A stretch of DNA of 64,000 bases from positions 5,231,334 to 5,295,333 of the forward strand of contig JAQFVV010012405.1 in assembly GCA_028023455.1 (NCBI GenBank), given 5' to 3'. The notes under the pieces were generated by a model. The model was not told the origin of the DNA, searched no databases, and saw nothing but the letters and a program-made list of their open reading frames with translations. Positions 46,082 through 59,824 of this stretch are shown here, in pieces; the stretch's first letter is position 1, and every line of letters begins with the position of its first letter. The position numbers and the translations under genes are program-made. This DNA is from Epiperipatus broadwayi. Taxonomy: Eukaryota > Onychophora > Udeonychophora > Euonychophora > Peripatidae.

Positions 46082-48954
46082 GTAAAATTAAGTGAAAAGT
46101 TTGAAATTATTATTATTATTCTCTTTATTTTGAACTGCATTCACAAAATTGCCACATTAATCCAAAATCAGAGTGTTTTTAGTCTATATTTTAGTAACCT
46201 TCACAATTTTTCCAGAAAAATAAGGAGCATCAGTGCATAATGGGAAATATGAACAACTGGTTGAAGAGTATATGTTCCATGCTGGGGAAAACCAGCCAGT
46301 CTTCACCAAAATTTGATTATATTCAAAACCTAAGCAAGTTAAGTTGAATAGACTAACTCAGTTTAAGCATTTTGCCATAGCTTGGCAAAAATGTCTTTTC
46401 CTCATATGATTAGAAAAAGAGATAAACAACTATACAACTATCACTGATTATTATTTCAAGAAAATCTCATTTATTGATCAATTTTTCAAATTTTATCATC
46501 TTATTTCTCCATTTAATTTGTGTTTCTTTTTAAGACTCTCTTGATACTCTATTTTAAACCTTTATATTTGTCCTATTTACTGCCATCCATTTTAAAAACA
46601 CATTCTGCCTTATTTCAATCTTTTAATTCATTCAATGGTCACTGGTACTTACTTGGTTTATTATTTATGTATTGGTTTTTTTCTCTGTTATTTCTGCTAA
46701 ACATATCTCCATATATTGCTATGTATTCAGAAATCTTTGTATTATTTTCTATTAAATGTTCAAATTAATATCCAAACATATTACTGTTAGAACATATCTA
46801 TTAATGACTTTTTTAGGCATATGACTTAATTTAGTACTATTTAATATATATGTAAAACATTCTAAATTTAATTCTAGCTTAATTTTATCTGTTACATTTG
46901 TATCTATATTGCAAGGGCACATTTAAGCCGACCACACAACCATTACCACCAACAATTGTCAAAAGCATATTACATTATTGATTATATATATTAGTAATTT
47001 TGTGTAAAATTGTCAGTTAAAATTCTATCCTTGACAATACTGACATTATATGTATACCAAACCCTTAAACGCAAGCAAGTAAAAACCTCGAAAAACAAAA
47101 GAAAGAAATCATTAATGTTAAACTTTTTTTTGTTTGTTTATTAAACCAGCATAAAATTCTATAAAGATCAAAATGATGTCAACAATGAAAATAAAAATGT
47201 GAAGTTGAAACTCACTCATCAAAAAATCAAACATAAGAGAAGATAGAACATCTTGGTTTTTTTAAAGGAAAAACGAAGACAAATAAATTATGCTGTCAAG
47301 AAAATTTACTTTTAAATTCCTAAAATTAATTTGTCATCTTAACTATCCTCAATATTAAAGCTCATAAGCCATTATAATTGCAACTTGAGAAAGTTGCTTT
47401 AAGAGCTCACCTTAATTCCATAAAGCTTATATTTTTAACCCATGTTATAAACTAGAAAAGAACTAATCATGCATGGCTAGGAAGTGAGTAAACATCATGG
47501 TGATAGAGCTACTCATCATACAACCATAAATTTCTGATATAATTATTATTTAAAATTAACATCCATGATGACAGTGCAAGCAAAAAGATCTATATCGTGC
47601 CTCAGCCAAATAAAGAAATTATTTCAGCACAGAAATGATAGTTTATAAAAGAAGTCACATGAAGATACAAATAGTGACTGAATACCATTATATGAACTAC
47701 CATCCAGTTAATGCAAAGGAACTTTCCTAAAGGAAAAGATACTCGGACATTCTCCAACATGAACTATAATATTTTATACTGGCCAGACTACACTGGATTA
47801 ATATTTCATGCTGTGTTTTATAATTTTTATTTTATTTTGTGTGCTAAATTGATTTCTTTCTTTTGAAACAAAGACTCGATCCATCCAATCATCAATTAAT
47901 CTATAGGGGGAAGGAGTCATCAATTGTAATACTAATTTTTTATTTAATAATAAAATATAGATGCAGACTCCTGAGCTTGCTTGCTAATAGATGAACTAAT
48001 CTACTGACTTGAAAGGTGAAACTTTATTCTTATATAATATTAAGTGCTCACACTTTAACAATTACAATATTTGATATTATATATGTTTTCATTCAATTAA
48101 TTTAATTATTAATTATTTCTTATTTGGAATGTATGACTATACCCTTGAATCATTGGTCTGCTCTATCATAGATCTATATGACACCAGAATAGGAGAGGGC
48201 TCAGAATCTAAAAGCAACTCTCAACAGTTCACCAAATATAGACAGACGGAGTGGAAATTAATGACTGAATACTTTCATGGAATTTTAGTTAGCAAAGTGT
48301 TAATTGTTAAAATATAGTTTCAAAATTATCTTTGATGTAAATTTGAGATTGTTAAATTGGAATGGGGGATGATTATCTTTCATAGGGATTAAAAGTATGG
48401 GTTAGTAAATAGTTAATGAATACAAATGAAGAATGATTATGCCTATACAAATATTAAATTAAGCAAACACATTTTTGTTATTACAAAACAATTATGAATG
48501 GAAACCATCATCAAAATTAATTTGTTAAACATTAAATATTAAATTAGAGTGTTGTTTTTCATTTTGTTTGTCTATTTTCTGATTAATCACACAATATGGA
48601 TATCCGATACACATATCAGTCATGAAATAATCATAACTTGAAATAGAGTACATGTAGATACTCCCTGAGTTTGAACTCTGTGGCATAATGAGGATCAAGA
48701 AGAGGTGAAGTAATGAAAGTTATGTAAGTGTGAATTCCATCCCACTCAATCAGTAATCATCATAGGACCTCTTCATAAAACTTAGGTAAATCATCAGATA
48801 ACTGACTTACCTTATCAGGTGTAATGGCCTACCTTGAAGAACCAATGAGTGACCATAGTTAAATACACCTCTCAAGAAAAATAGTTCATTCTGTTACAGA
48901 TACCACTCAAATATGTGGTTCTCTTAAAGAAGAGCATGGCATAATAGATTTCAC
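46082..48954. other. Unassigned AT-rich sequence
   Basis: Short open frames (46520-46768, hydrophobic; 48129-48317, no domain) are not convincing genes. No repeat family was recognised. Confidence 0.4.
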
Positions 48955-49036
48955 ATATGGCATGACAATCATGGGACTTGAAACTCAGTCCTTCCCATTA
49001 CTTATTGCATCCAACAATTGAGCTATTTTTTTATCC
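48955..49036 (-). repeat. tRNA-like SINE fragment
   Basis: The minus strand has AATAGCTCAATTGTTGGATG (A-box-like) and, about 30 bp later, GACTGAGTTTCAAGTCCC (B-box-like), in tRNA order. No anticodon stem could be drawn, so it is probably a SINE head rather than a tRNA gene. Confidence 0.5.
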
Positions 49037-49326
49037 TAATGCACATTTCCAATCCATTACATATACTGTCCTGTTACAATATTATTAATAGTTTTTAACT
49101 TATCTTAGCTATTATCAAATTTTAATTTTTCTTTTTACAAAAAGCTTTTGAATATAATTTTACATTTTTTAGCATTTATCTTTAGGTTTACTTTTATTTG
49201 AAAGTTCTTATAACATTCCCTGAAACTCAATAGTATTATTTATAAAATTAATCACCATTCTTGAAATCTAAATGAACTTCTAGCATTGGTTGTAATCATT
49301 GTAAACAATGAGCTTGTATTTCCTTA

Positions 49327-51115
49327 GAAAGTTTCTGTATGTCCAGTGGTCTTTAATTTAAAGCTTGATGCCAAGTTGGTATCAATAATTTGGTTCCTCA
49401 ATTTACATTTAATAAAATTCATGTTAGAAAATGAATGTTCACAGTAAGTATGTAGATCCAAGAATACTGAGAATACCAAATGCAAATTTTTTCAACTCAT
49501 GATATGAATCTGGAAGACTATTCCAAGTATTAAAAATCATAGTCTGGCTTCTGTAGGTTTTTATAGCACTCTGCTGGTTCTGTGAAAGGAGACTACATTT
49601 TTCTTTTTGCAGTTCTTCCAAAACAAATTTGGAGTTCCATAAATCTTTGCTTGCCAAGTCCAGCAACTGTACTTCAAAATTACTCACATCAATATTAAAT
49701 GGTAAAATTTTAATTCTCTCACATTGGCATTAAGAGGATTTGTAATAAAAGCTAGTTGCTTTATTGTTTCTAAATTCCAGAAATCTTTGAAGAAAAGATT
49801 CTCTTGTGTTTAAAATTGTCTTAAAATAATCTTTATTAATGAGAGCATTGTTTTCTCAATGATATTGAGACAAGTTTGGGAAATGAACTGAAGTTCCCCT
49901 CTCTAAATCTTCAGCAAATAGAATCTGTTTCTTTTCAAACAAAATAATTTCTTCTACCATTGAAAAAGCAGTATTTCCCATACCTTGTAATTTACAATTG
50001 AGCTGATTCATTTGTGATGTAACATCCACCATGAAATCCAATTTTTGAAACCAGTGATCTTCTGTTAATTCTAAATATTGAAAGCCCTTAGAAATAGTTT
50101 GATTTCATTTATGCAAAATGTTTTGGCATGTCTCTGGAAAGCCACAAACCCTATTATATTGGTGATCTGAATACTCACTCTCTATTTCACATAGCAACTC
50201 TTTAAAATGTTGATGGTTAAGTCCTCTTGCTACAATAAAATTAATAAACTTAATTACCAAGTCCATAATTTTAATGATTTCTTCTGGAAATGTTTGTGCA
50301 CAAAGTGCTTTCTGGTGAAGTATAGAATGGAAAGTAATCACTTCATGATTATTTTCTTTTAAAATTGAAACAAATTCTTTTTTGATCCCATCATGAAAAA
50401 TTATTGTTCCATCAGTTGCAATTGACATATTTTATCAAGTATGATATGTTTTTTTCCATGCATTCAATGATAGTATTTCCTATGTCCTCTTCTTGTGTTT
50501 GACCCTTGAGTGGTGGCAATAATTCTATAAGTTCTTCTCTTGGATCTTCAGATGGTATATATTATACATAAAGGGAAATCTGGGCTGTGCACTTGATGTT
50601 GCAAGACTCATCCACTGCAATAGATAAAGCTGAAGATAATTTAATGTCCTTGATTTGTTGATTGGCCACATTTAAGGCCATTTTAACAATCCTGTCTGCT
50701 ACTGTTTTGGCAAATAATGGCATGTTTTTAATTTTATTTAAAATCTCTATTTTATTTTTGAAATCACAAAAAAGTTATTCAGATGCTTTAACCAAACAAT
50801 ATTTTATGTACTTAGCATCTGTGAATGGTTTTCCTCTCTTAGCAATTTGCAGTTACTACAAAGCTTGCTATTGTAACGCTATTGGCAGACTGTATCCAGT
50901 AATTAAATACAGTTGATTTTTCAATATTTTTCTGAAGTTCTTCAATTGCTCTTTTTCTCATGTCATCAACAGAATATATTATGGCAAATGTGGCATGTGT
51001 TATCATGAACTGTCTTTCTAAATTATACTTTTTGTTTTGTGCCCTTGTTTCTTGGCTAATAGGGTAAGTTGGAAGGCCCTTTGAGTTTGCCATAAATGTG
51101 AAAGATTCAGGTCAT
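49327..51115 (-). pseudogene. Dead hAT transposase of the GTF2IRD2/ZBED-like type
   Basis: Read downward from 51115: EHRDFKIK, then a BED-finger-like region whose cysteines are lost (GLPTYPISQETRAQNKKYNL); an ATIASFVV segment; near 50600 the block LSIAVDES (first catalytic Asp region); at 50105-50428 SIATDGT, FHSILHQKALCA and FINFIVARGLNHQHF; at 49856-50041 DFMVDVTSQMNQLNCKLQG; and at 49327-49500 the dimerisation end FGILSILGSTY and then, after a frameshift, CEHSFSNMNFIKCKLRNQI. This order is that of hAT transposases resembling vertebrate GTF2IRD2. Stops and shifts occur throughout. TIR-like sequence lies upstream at 51597-51644. Confidence 0.8.
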
Positions 51116-51596
51116 TTGATTTTAAAATCACGATGCTCATCTAATGTTTTTCTCAGTCTTTTCTTTGTAGTAATGTTGAAAAACATTTTAAATATTGTAT
51201 TTTATTTAACACATTATATCCACATTTGCACAATTGCACAAAAAATAATTATATGTTCCTTTTATGCGTATTCACATTCACCATTGCAATCATTGTCTTG
51301 TCCACTAGAGGGCAACTGTGCGATCACTTATTAATCACAAAGTTTTGCTGTACTTATAAAACAAATAAAATCATGATTACGTTAATAAAATCTTTTAAAA
51401 TTTTTATAAATTGAAACTATGATAGTTTTATTTTCAATTTTACTACAAAGTAGGGGGTCTCTATGTCCCAGATTTGTCCTTGTTTTATCTTTATCTCATG
51501 ATTTTTTATTTTGGTATTTGCAATATTTTTTTTTTTGAACGTCTGTTCCGATTAGGCCCTGAGGAAAAATATAGTCATTACTGAAGATATATATAT
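51116..51596. other. Probable 5' non-coding part of the hAT element
   Basis: This stretch lies between the transposase N-terminus and the TIR-like end. It has no readable motif of its own. Confidence 0.35.
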
Positions 51597-51644
51597 ATCC
51601 AAAGAGCCACATATGGCCTGCGAGCCATAGTTTGCCAATCTCTG
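51597..51644. repeat. hAT terminal inverted repeat, one end
   Basis: On the minus strand it reads CAGAGATTGGCAAACTATGG and then CTCGCAGGCCATATGTGGCTCT, the pattern typical of ends of this hAT type. I could not find the matching end below 49.3 kb; it may be deleted. Confidence 0.6.
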
Positions 51645-52437
51645 TTCTAGATCAAATTTACAAAACTTTAATATTAACAAAATCATATAAGAAATCAAAT
51701 GTTTTATTGTAATCTACAAACATAATACAAAATCCTACTTCATATAATTGTTGACTGTGTCATCGTTTCTTTTAAATCTAGTGTTTGCTTTTGATGGGAT
51801 TGAATTCAAAATTGTCTTTAGGTAAACTGTAATGAAATCTCATTTAAATATTTTACTTGAAATAGATTGTATACATTTGTAATTTCTAATACATCTTTTT
51901 TCTTTTTTAAAATATCAATATTATTATTTTATATTTCCAGTATTATATAAACAGTTTGTGTATGATAATAATCCCTCTTTTGCTCCCTCCCCCAGCTACT
52001 TTTTTTTACATAATTATAACAAGTTTACCATTTTCTAAAGCTTTTACATTGTTCATAAATTTAATTGCATATAGCACATCTTTACTTAACACATTAGGTC
52101 TATCAAATGATGCTATTGTTATAGTAAGGATGATTACAATGTTTTTCTGTTTTTTTTATTATTTATATGATTATTTTTTATTAAATGTGTGATTTTTTTT
52201 ACTGTTGAAACAATTTTTTAGTACTAAAAGTTCATTTAATATCTTGAATTTTTGAACTATTTGTTGCAATTTTTTATATTATCACTGATTATGCACAAAA
52301 CCAATTTACAGAATTCCATATATCCAATTCTTTTTAATAGGCTTGTTTCAAATTATTTTCATATTTTTTTCTTTCCAGCATGCATTTCTTTAGTTCAGTA
52401 GAAAATCTAACTTTTGGTTTATGATTTTTAATTAAAG
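51645..52437. other. Unassigned AT-rich sequence
   Basis: Nothing recognised. Confidence 0.4.
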
Positions 52438-52795
52438 TGAATTTGAACCCACACTTTCAAGTTTCCTACAGTCATCTACTCTATTCAATATAACCAATAC
52501 ACATGATAATATATATGTGAAAAAAATAGGTGATCTTCAACATACATATTTCATGCTGAACCAACACTCATCAGTTAGTCCAGATCATCATCTCCCAGTG
52601 CTCAGTTTATATTATGATAGTAAATCTACATACTTTAATGGACTGGTTTCAATCCTCTCTACTCTCCAAATTTGCAGCTATCTATATCATTGAAAATCTG
52701 ATGATGGAATGCTCAAAGTGTCTTTGATGATCTCACTATTATAGTCATATCCATGTTGACCTTGGTCAATCTGACTCTTCATATGTAGGACCTTA
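52438..52795 (+). repeat. SINE-2 copy, single unit
   Basis: The family order is complete from the tip (ATTTGAACCCACACTTTCAAG) to CAATCTGACTCTTCATATG. It is not part of an inverted pair. Confidence 0.75.
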
Positions 52796-53741
52796 AATGT
52801 TTTATAATTTTTAATAGAGTATATGTCATCTTTTTATAGATCTTTTACAAATCAGAAACATTTTTAATTTTTAAAGTCAGCTAATATTTTAAAATGATTT
52901 TTAGGAATCTAATTTAATTTTTTTTCATTATTTCTGAATCCTGTATCTTTTATTGGTTTTTGACTTTCTAGACTTCCATTAAATTATATATAACAACTTA
53001 CTAATATTTAAAATTCAAATAATTTTCAATTAAAATTTTCATGCATCCACATATAATATTTTAGCTGTTTATTTCTTAAAATCATTTTAAGTAATATTAC
53101 TAATAATAATACACTCAATTTTAATCTATTATTTGTAAGTGTAAATACTGATAAAAAAATTAAAAACATGACATATGTTTGGATATAATATACAAATTTA
53201 TGTGCTAATGTGTGCGCCTATATAATGTATTTCATTAAATTTATATTTAGAATTTTGAGTTAGTTTTTTCTTTAATTCTAATTTTAAAATGTTTATTGCC
53301 TGACTAACATTATATATATATAACAAGCTTGCAAATGGCTCTTAACAAGCTTTATAGAATAACCCCAACCTCAGACTGGTTTCTGCAAGGCCATTATGCA
53401 ACATTTGTAATACAAGCTTATTAAATTAGGTCATGTGACATATGAGATGATTTCTTTGTGTGTGTATATATATATATATTGTACTGGTCACTTTCTTTAC
53501 TTTTTTTGATCACCAAGGGTGCCACTAGGTCACTAACAGCTTAGAAAATTTAATTTATAATCAAAAGTTAATGGTGATGATGAATGCTACCAGCTAGACC
53601 CAGGGAGAGAAAGAGATCTTTAACATTGTTCAGACAATTGAGAAAAGAATACAGATACAAACATTAGCCAAGATAATTTTAAATAATTTCATAAATCCCA
53701 TGCAAACAAAAGTATAAAGTTTGACCTATATTTCTCTAGTA
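52796..53741. other. Unassigned AT-rich sequence
   Basis: Contains short (TA)n and (TG/TA)n near 53460. Nothing else recognised. Confidence 0.4.
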
Positions 53742-53925
53742 TATTTATTAGAGTGTGTAAAAGACCCAGAAAGAGACCACATGTGAGATGGATGGATGAA
53801 ATAAGAAAGTGGGCAGGGGTGATATGGAGAAGAGAAGCTAAAGATCGGAGATGGATTAAACTTGGAGAGACCTTCATCCTGCAGTGGATTAATAATGGTT
53901 GATAATGATGATGATGTACACGAGT
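53742..53925 (+). pseudogene. RTE LINE C-terminus and tail
   Basis: An open frame reads CKRPRKRPHVRWMDEIRKW, WRREAKDRRWIKLG and ETFILQWINNG up to TGA, followed by TGATAATGATGATGATG. This is the conserved C-terminal end of an RTE-clade reverse transcriptase with its TGA-rich tail. It is strongly 5'-truncated but otherwise undamaged. Confidence 0.85.
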
Positions 53926-56900
53926 ACTAAAACATTAAACACCCTGGAAGATACATACGTTTCTCACCTAAGGTTTTAAAAAAGGATTTATAATATCTTC
54001 TTGCCAGTGATTTATAAAAACTAATTCCAGATTTTCTATTTAGAGATTGCAAAACGAAAGGGATCTTGTAGGCAGTATAATGAACAGCACAGATGAGCTT
54101 TCCTTGGTCTGGAAAAGAAACATTGGGACCATGAACAGCCCATGATAACCACATTCAAGATTATCAAGGTTTACTTCAATACAAGAAAAGAAAATAGAAC
54201 AAGAAAATATTATGCTTTTGCATAATCTTCAATAGAAGAAAACAAAATCTCTGATTTAAGAAAAACAGAACAATATACCCAATAAATCACCAGTCAAAAG
54301 ATTTGTGGTCTACAGGAAATGCAAACCATGATTGACTAAACTAATTATAATGAAGGATACAGGACAGGTGAGTTAAAATACAATTACAAATGTTTGCCAA
54401 AGCATTTATCCAGGATTAGTAATATAAAAAGAGAGACAATAAGTATAGAATCTAAAGTCACAATACACTCTCAGACAAATAAAATTTAAAAATATGGAAT
54501 AATTAAAAAATATATTAAAGAAATATTCAAAATTTATAATAAAGATAGGTTTCTTTTAAAATTAAGCTGAAACTTTAGCAGACATTTAAACCCTGGTTAG
54601 AATATGAAAACATTTTATCTCAAGTCATAAGATTAGGTTTGTTGGATGTCTTTAAGCAGTGCACACAGTTTATTTCACTTTAAAGTTCCAATGAAGATTT
54701 TGATGTTCGGGAGGCTGGAGGCAATCTTAGGGATCAGTTCTTGTTAGGCTTTTAAGACATGATATTGAAGAAACAACTCAGTATCTGGGGCTAGGACTGC
54801 ATGTTGTGGAAAAGATTCATTATGGTGGGTAGTTTTGGCATTCTGCAGAGATGATTACTATTTAGCAAATAGTAGTCAATAATATAATTTTGGCAGAACT
54901 TATTAACAGACAGCAAAATGTGATATTAGCACTGATGGTATATAAACCTAGATGATAATTTTTGAAAAATAAGGCAGTACAGCAATTAGCATAATAATCA
55001 CTATTAGCATACTAAAAGCTGAATCAATACTCAACAAGCAGAATAAAAATGAATAGCTGAATAATAATCAGTCCAAAATCCCGGGGCTATTTATATGCAC
55101 TCTTATCTCCCATGTCACTTTTAATTAGAAGTTTTTTCCCAGGGCAAATCTCTATCTCAGACTTATCTTAATTAAAAATCTGACCAGGGCTCCTACCTTA
55201 TTTAAAATTAATTTAAAAAGAGTAAATGCAAAATTAAGTCTCGGCTTTCTTTTTAAACATAAATTAAAGTTAGATTACAATAAAAAATTAAAGAAACAGG
55301 AATGTGGTCAAAACTTTTTAAAATTAAAATGCTTTTTTTAAAAAAAAAATTAAAAAAATTTAAATAAAGTTTTTACAAATAGTTAAAAAAAAAGTGTCAA
55401 AAGAAACTTATTTTTAAAGTAAAAAGTAAAATTAGAGAATTTTAAAATATAGCTGTGTATGTGTGCTATAACAAAAACTTTCAAATAGTTTTCTTTTAAA
55501 ACTTAATAAAAATAAAAATTAGTTTTAATTTTGCAATGAAACCTTTGAAGCAGATAAAGCATCCTGTTCAATATATAAAAGAAAGTAATTAAATTTAAAA
55601 TACTGTTCAAAAAGCAACTGTTTTTTATCCACAGAATTATCCATTCTTACAATAGATAAAATATCATTAATCCAATATTTTTACATAGTGAGCTTTTTGG
55701 AATTTGTGAATTTTTCAAATTTCAAGTTTATAAACTCAAACTCAGACATAATTAGGTATAATAATCTATAAATATTTGCTTAATGTTTTTTTTTAATTTC
55801 TTATAAAGAGTTAAATGTCATTCTTAAAATTTTGTTGCATAATACAAGTTTTTTGTTTAAATCTAACTATCCAATGTTTTTTTTATTTATAGCAGAAACA
55901 TCTTTTATATTTATTTTAAAATATCGGTTCTTTTCAAAATTATCTATATATGCATGCAAAAGACCTCTATCTCTTCATCAAAATTAGAATTTTCCAGGGC
56001 TAATTAAACTTGTTAATCAGTCTGGTATATAGCAAATATTTATGTTTTCCTTTCATCTTTTACTCCATGTATACTTATTAGATTTTTTTCTTTATTAAAA
56101 CTATCTATTTACTTATATTTTCACCTTTTTTGTAATCTTCCAAAGATCAATAAATTTTTATTTAATATCACTTGCATTTTTAAAATTATGCAATGTTTTT
56201 CCCATGAAAGAACTCTATACTTACAGATAGATGAAATAATGTAAATTTATAATAGTAATTATTAATTCCCTTTGTCTTCAGTCATCAATTGTATCTTAAC
56301 TTATAATTTTACTGCTTTAGGCAGTTGAAAGCCATGATTTATTTTAATCATTAATGGATATAAAAATGGAATAGGCATTTACACAACACAAATACAATTC
56401 TACTTTAAACTATAATATTTAAACAGCATTAAACTGTTGCACATGTGCTTTGGATTTTAAATATAAAATGAATGAATACTAACACTTCAACCACATGATA
56501 AAGTCTTTGGAAAGAAACAACGAATAGGTTAGTTAAGAAATATTATGATTCCGAAAAATTCGTTGCCTCCCCCCCCCCCTTTAAATTTGAATGTTAAGTC
56601 TGAAAATTTACTATGTCGGCTCAATATATACTCATTTATCATATAAATAATTATTCAGTAATGGAATGTTATTAAAAATGTACTCTGCTTGTTTTTGAAG
56701 GTATTAGAGATTATTTAGTTAGTAGCAAGCATCTTTTCATAGTTATATATATATATATACAAATCACTATAAAAACAATATTTGTGTTCATGTACAAAGT
56801 TTTACTATTATAATTATTTTATATTTTACATACTATAGTAGGTAGTCTTTTATTTTCTGTAATCCATTTTTTGATCGTAGAAATTTTTATATATAATTAC

Positions 56901-57330
56901 AATAAGCTTCAATAAGGTTTAAAAAAAAAAATTATTATGTAAAAAGAGAAATATTATTGGCCATATGTTTTAAAAAAATTATCAATTGATTGTAAACTGT
57001 AATAATAATGTTGCTATTTGTCTATTACATCAAAAAAATTTCGTTTATTCTGTTTGTAAATGTTATGATTGTTTTAGCCATCATAACCATCTTCATAAGT
57101 TAAAAATTTATTTTAGAATGAAAATAGGAATATTACTTTTATCTAGTTCAGATTAAATATAAGATGATATATGAAACTCTTTATCTACTGATATTTCTAT
57201 TCCATCACACAACATTCAATACCTAAAAAAAAAAAGACTTTTTTTAATCTTTCGTATATGTTTTTACTTTTATTTTTTTATCTGAGTTGTTTTCAATAAT
57301 AAAAAATAGAAAATCTGTCTACAGCATATG
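53926..57330. other. Unassigned sequence
   Basis: 3.4 kb without a recognisable element. A minus-strand open frame at 53927-54154 has a protein-like composition (SLARRYYKSFFKTLGEK) but no family I can name. The 54600-55090 part is less AT-rich than its surroundings. A C10 run lies near 56570. Confidence 0.35.
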
Positions 57331-58012
57331 TATAATATTTTAAATACAAGTATGTTGTCTATTCTGAACTTAATGTGATTAGAAAGGATTTGAACTCACA
57401 CTTTCAAGCTCTCTACAGCTATTCTATCAAGTCTACATAACAGATGTAAATGACCACATGCATGAAAAAAAAATACTATACGTACTTCATGCTGAACCAG
57501 CACTCATCAGTTGGTTCAGTATATATATACGATCAGTGCTCAGTTTATAATAAAATAGAAAATCTTCAAACTTTAATGAACAGGCTTCAGTATAAACAAC
57601 ATTCTGTATTTAAAATGTTACAAATTCAGCCTGTAGCCTGTCTATTCCCTTATGAGGAGTCAGCGTGACTTAAAGTCAACATGGGTATATCAATCATATT
57701 TAGCATCAAAAAGGACTTTGAGCATTCCATCATCAGACTTTCAATGATATGGATAGCTGAAGAATTGGAGGGTGGAGTGAATTATAGCTTGTCCATATAA
57801 AAGTTTGAAGTTTGCTATCTTAATATAAGTTGAGCACTGATTTTACATATATATGGGAGATTAAGATCTGGATTAACTGATGAGTGCTGGTTCAGCCAGA
57901 AATATGTATATTGGAAACCATTTATCTTTTTCACATATATGCAATCATGTGTATGAGTTGTATAGGATGGAGTGGATAGTTGTAGGGAGTTACAAGTCTG
58001 AGTTCAAATATA
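57331..58012. repeat. SINE-2 inverted pair
   Basis: A plus unit from the tip (57384) runs to ACTTTAATGAACAGGCTTCAG, then AACATTCTGTATTTAAAATG and GCCTGTAGCCTGTCTATTCCC. From 57655 a minus unit runs through TAAGTCAACATGGG, ATCATCAGACTTTCAATG and CTGATGAGTGCTGGTTCAGC to the tip near 57990. The plus unit lacks the middle of the body. Confidence 0.7.
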
Positions 58013-58016
58013 TATT

Positions 58017-58800
58017 ATGCTAATCAGATAAAAATGGGAAGCTAAGGGAATAAAAGTAAATGACTATTTAAGTTATCTAGATTTTGCAGATGATGTAAGT
58101 GTTTTTGCAAATAATGCTTTGTATATCTTCAGTAAATGTTTCAAGAGTTATAAGATGAAAGTACGAAAATAGGGTTAAAAATAAATGTTAAAAAGAACAG
58201 TCAATGGATTTTCTCAAAAGATGGAAATAAAGGTTGATAATGATGAGTTAGAAGAAGTTAACAACTACAAAAATCTTCATCAAATTATTACAGATAAAAA
58301 CATAATGGATGAAATTAATCATAGAATTAAACTTGGTTGGAGTGTCTGTGATAGAAATAACTTAATATTAAAAGAAAATATGTCTATGGGTTTGAAAAGG
58401 AAGGTTTTTAATAAATGTGTTTTACCAGCTCTTATTTATGGATCTGAAACTTGGATACTTAACAGAAAAGCAATACGGAGACTTCAGATAACTCAATGAA
58501 GTATAGAGAGATGCATGTTAGGAATAACAAGAAGTATTGACATCATTGAAAAAATTGGATTTGGACTGGACATACTGCTAGAAGAGATAATAAAAGAGGA
58601 ACAGTTAAAATCATAAACTGTATTCCAAGAGATTGTAAAAGACCTAGCAAAAGACCACATTTGAGAAAGATAGATGAAATAAGGAAGGGTGTTGGGTATG
58701 TGGAGAAAAAACACTAGAGATCGGAAAAGAGGGATTGAATTTGGAGAGACTCTCATCCTGCAGAGAAATGATCATAGTTTAAAATGATGTTGCTGAATCA
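58017..58800 (+). pseudogene. RTE LINE fragment with catalytic FADD box
   Basis: The reading starts in the reverse transcriptase: YLDFADDVSVFANN (FADD at 58083-58094), then from 58185 MEIKVDNDELEEVNNYKNL, ADKNIMDEINHRIKLGWS-like sequence, LPALIYGSETWILNRKAIRRL and, after a stop at 58497-58499, RSIERCMLGITRS, RDCKRPSKRPH and the end GETLILQR. This is the RTE-clade layout. The same region is decayed at 500-1190. 5' truncated at a SINE-2 edge. Confidence 0.85.
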
Positions 58801-58960
58801 GACAAAAGAAAAATAAAACAAAATTCTAAATGTAAATTTAATTAAATACTTCATATAAGTACACACATCTGCACATAAATTCATATGTTATACTGTATGT
58901 CATGTTTTTAATTTTTTATTAGCATTTACAATTACAAATAATAGATTAAAATTGAGTGTT

Positions 58961-59088
<128 letters not shown>

Positions 59089-59444
59089 TTGAATGATTTT
59101 AAGAAATAAACAAAAAAATGTGTGAAAATATGCATGATAATTTTAATTAAAAATTTATTTCTATTTTAAATATATTGGTTTGTGTAAACCATTACACTTT
59201 AAAATCCTCTTCCAGCAAAGAATTTTAAAATTATTGACGAAAAATGAGGGTTGTTGTATTCGTTATCTAAAGATCTTTATTTTCATCTATAGTTTGATAT
59301 AAAAAATTTTGAAAATGAAGTTGTTAAACTTTTATGATTATTATTATTTTTTTAAGTAGTTACTTATTTAGTATCTAAATAATTCCCACTAAAATATGTT
59401 TTTTTTAAAAGTCACAGGACCACAGTAGAACATTATATGCAGAT
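59089..59444. other. Unassigned AT-rich sequence
   Basis: Nothing recognised. Confidence 0.4.
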
Positions 59445-59534
59445 ATTTTTTTGTCAAATGTGTTAACCAGGAAGAGAACCCAGGCCAGCTGTTTGGAAGG
59501 CAACTGTGCTAACCGTTAGGCCACCAATGGTCGA
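59445..59534 (-). repeat. tRNA-like SINE copy
   Basis: The minus strand has TGGTGGCCTAACGGTTAGCA (A-box in a D-arm context) and, about 35 bp later, GGCCTGGGTTCTCTTCC (B-box-like), followed by TTTGACA and a short A run. It resembles SINE-1 in plan but differs in sequence, so it is a sister family or older copy. Confidence 0.6.
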
Positions 59535-59824
59535 CTTATATGAAATACTTGCTTCTCTTAGAATTACTTATAATCACATCAATTGTCTAAAATTAGGTAG
59601 TATTTAATTATGTTTTTGAGCCTAGCCATTAGTTATGCATTCAGATTCCATGTTCAACAATTGCACTATAAAAATCTCTGAAATAAAATAAAACATGTAA
59701 TATAAAAAGAAAAACAATTTTGGAGCTTCTTAGAAATTATTGCTGTAAAGGTTTTTTTTCTTTGTTGATTATTATATTATCTACACTTTATGGAATAGTT
59801 ATTTAATTTTAATTAAAGCTTTAG
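59535..59824. other. Unassigned AT-rich sequence
   Basis: May include further 5' LINE sequence, but a stop at 59822-59824 and low similarity prevent a call. Confidence 0.35.

Noticed and set aside
46520-46768. Hydrophobic 82-codon frame that could be a membrane protein
   Set aside because: Phe/Leu/Ile-rich frames arise easily from T-rich sequence; no conserved motif, splice signals or neighbours.
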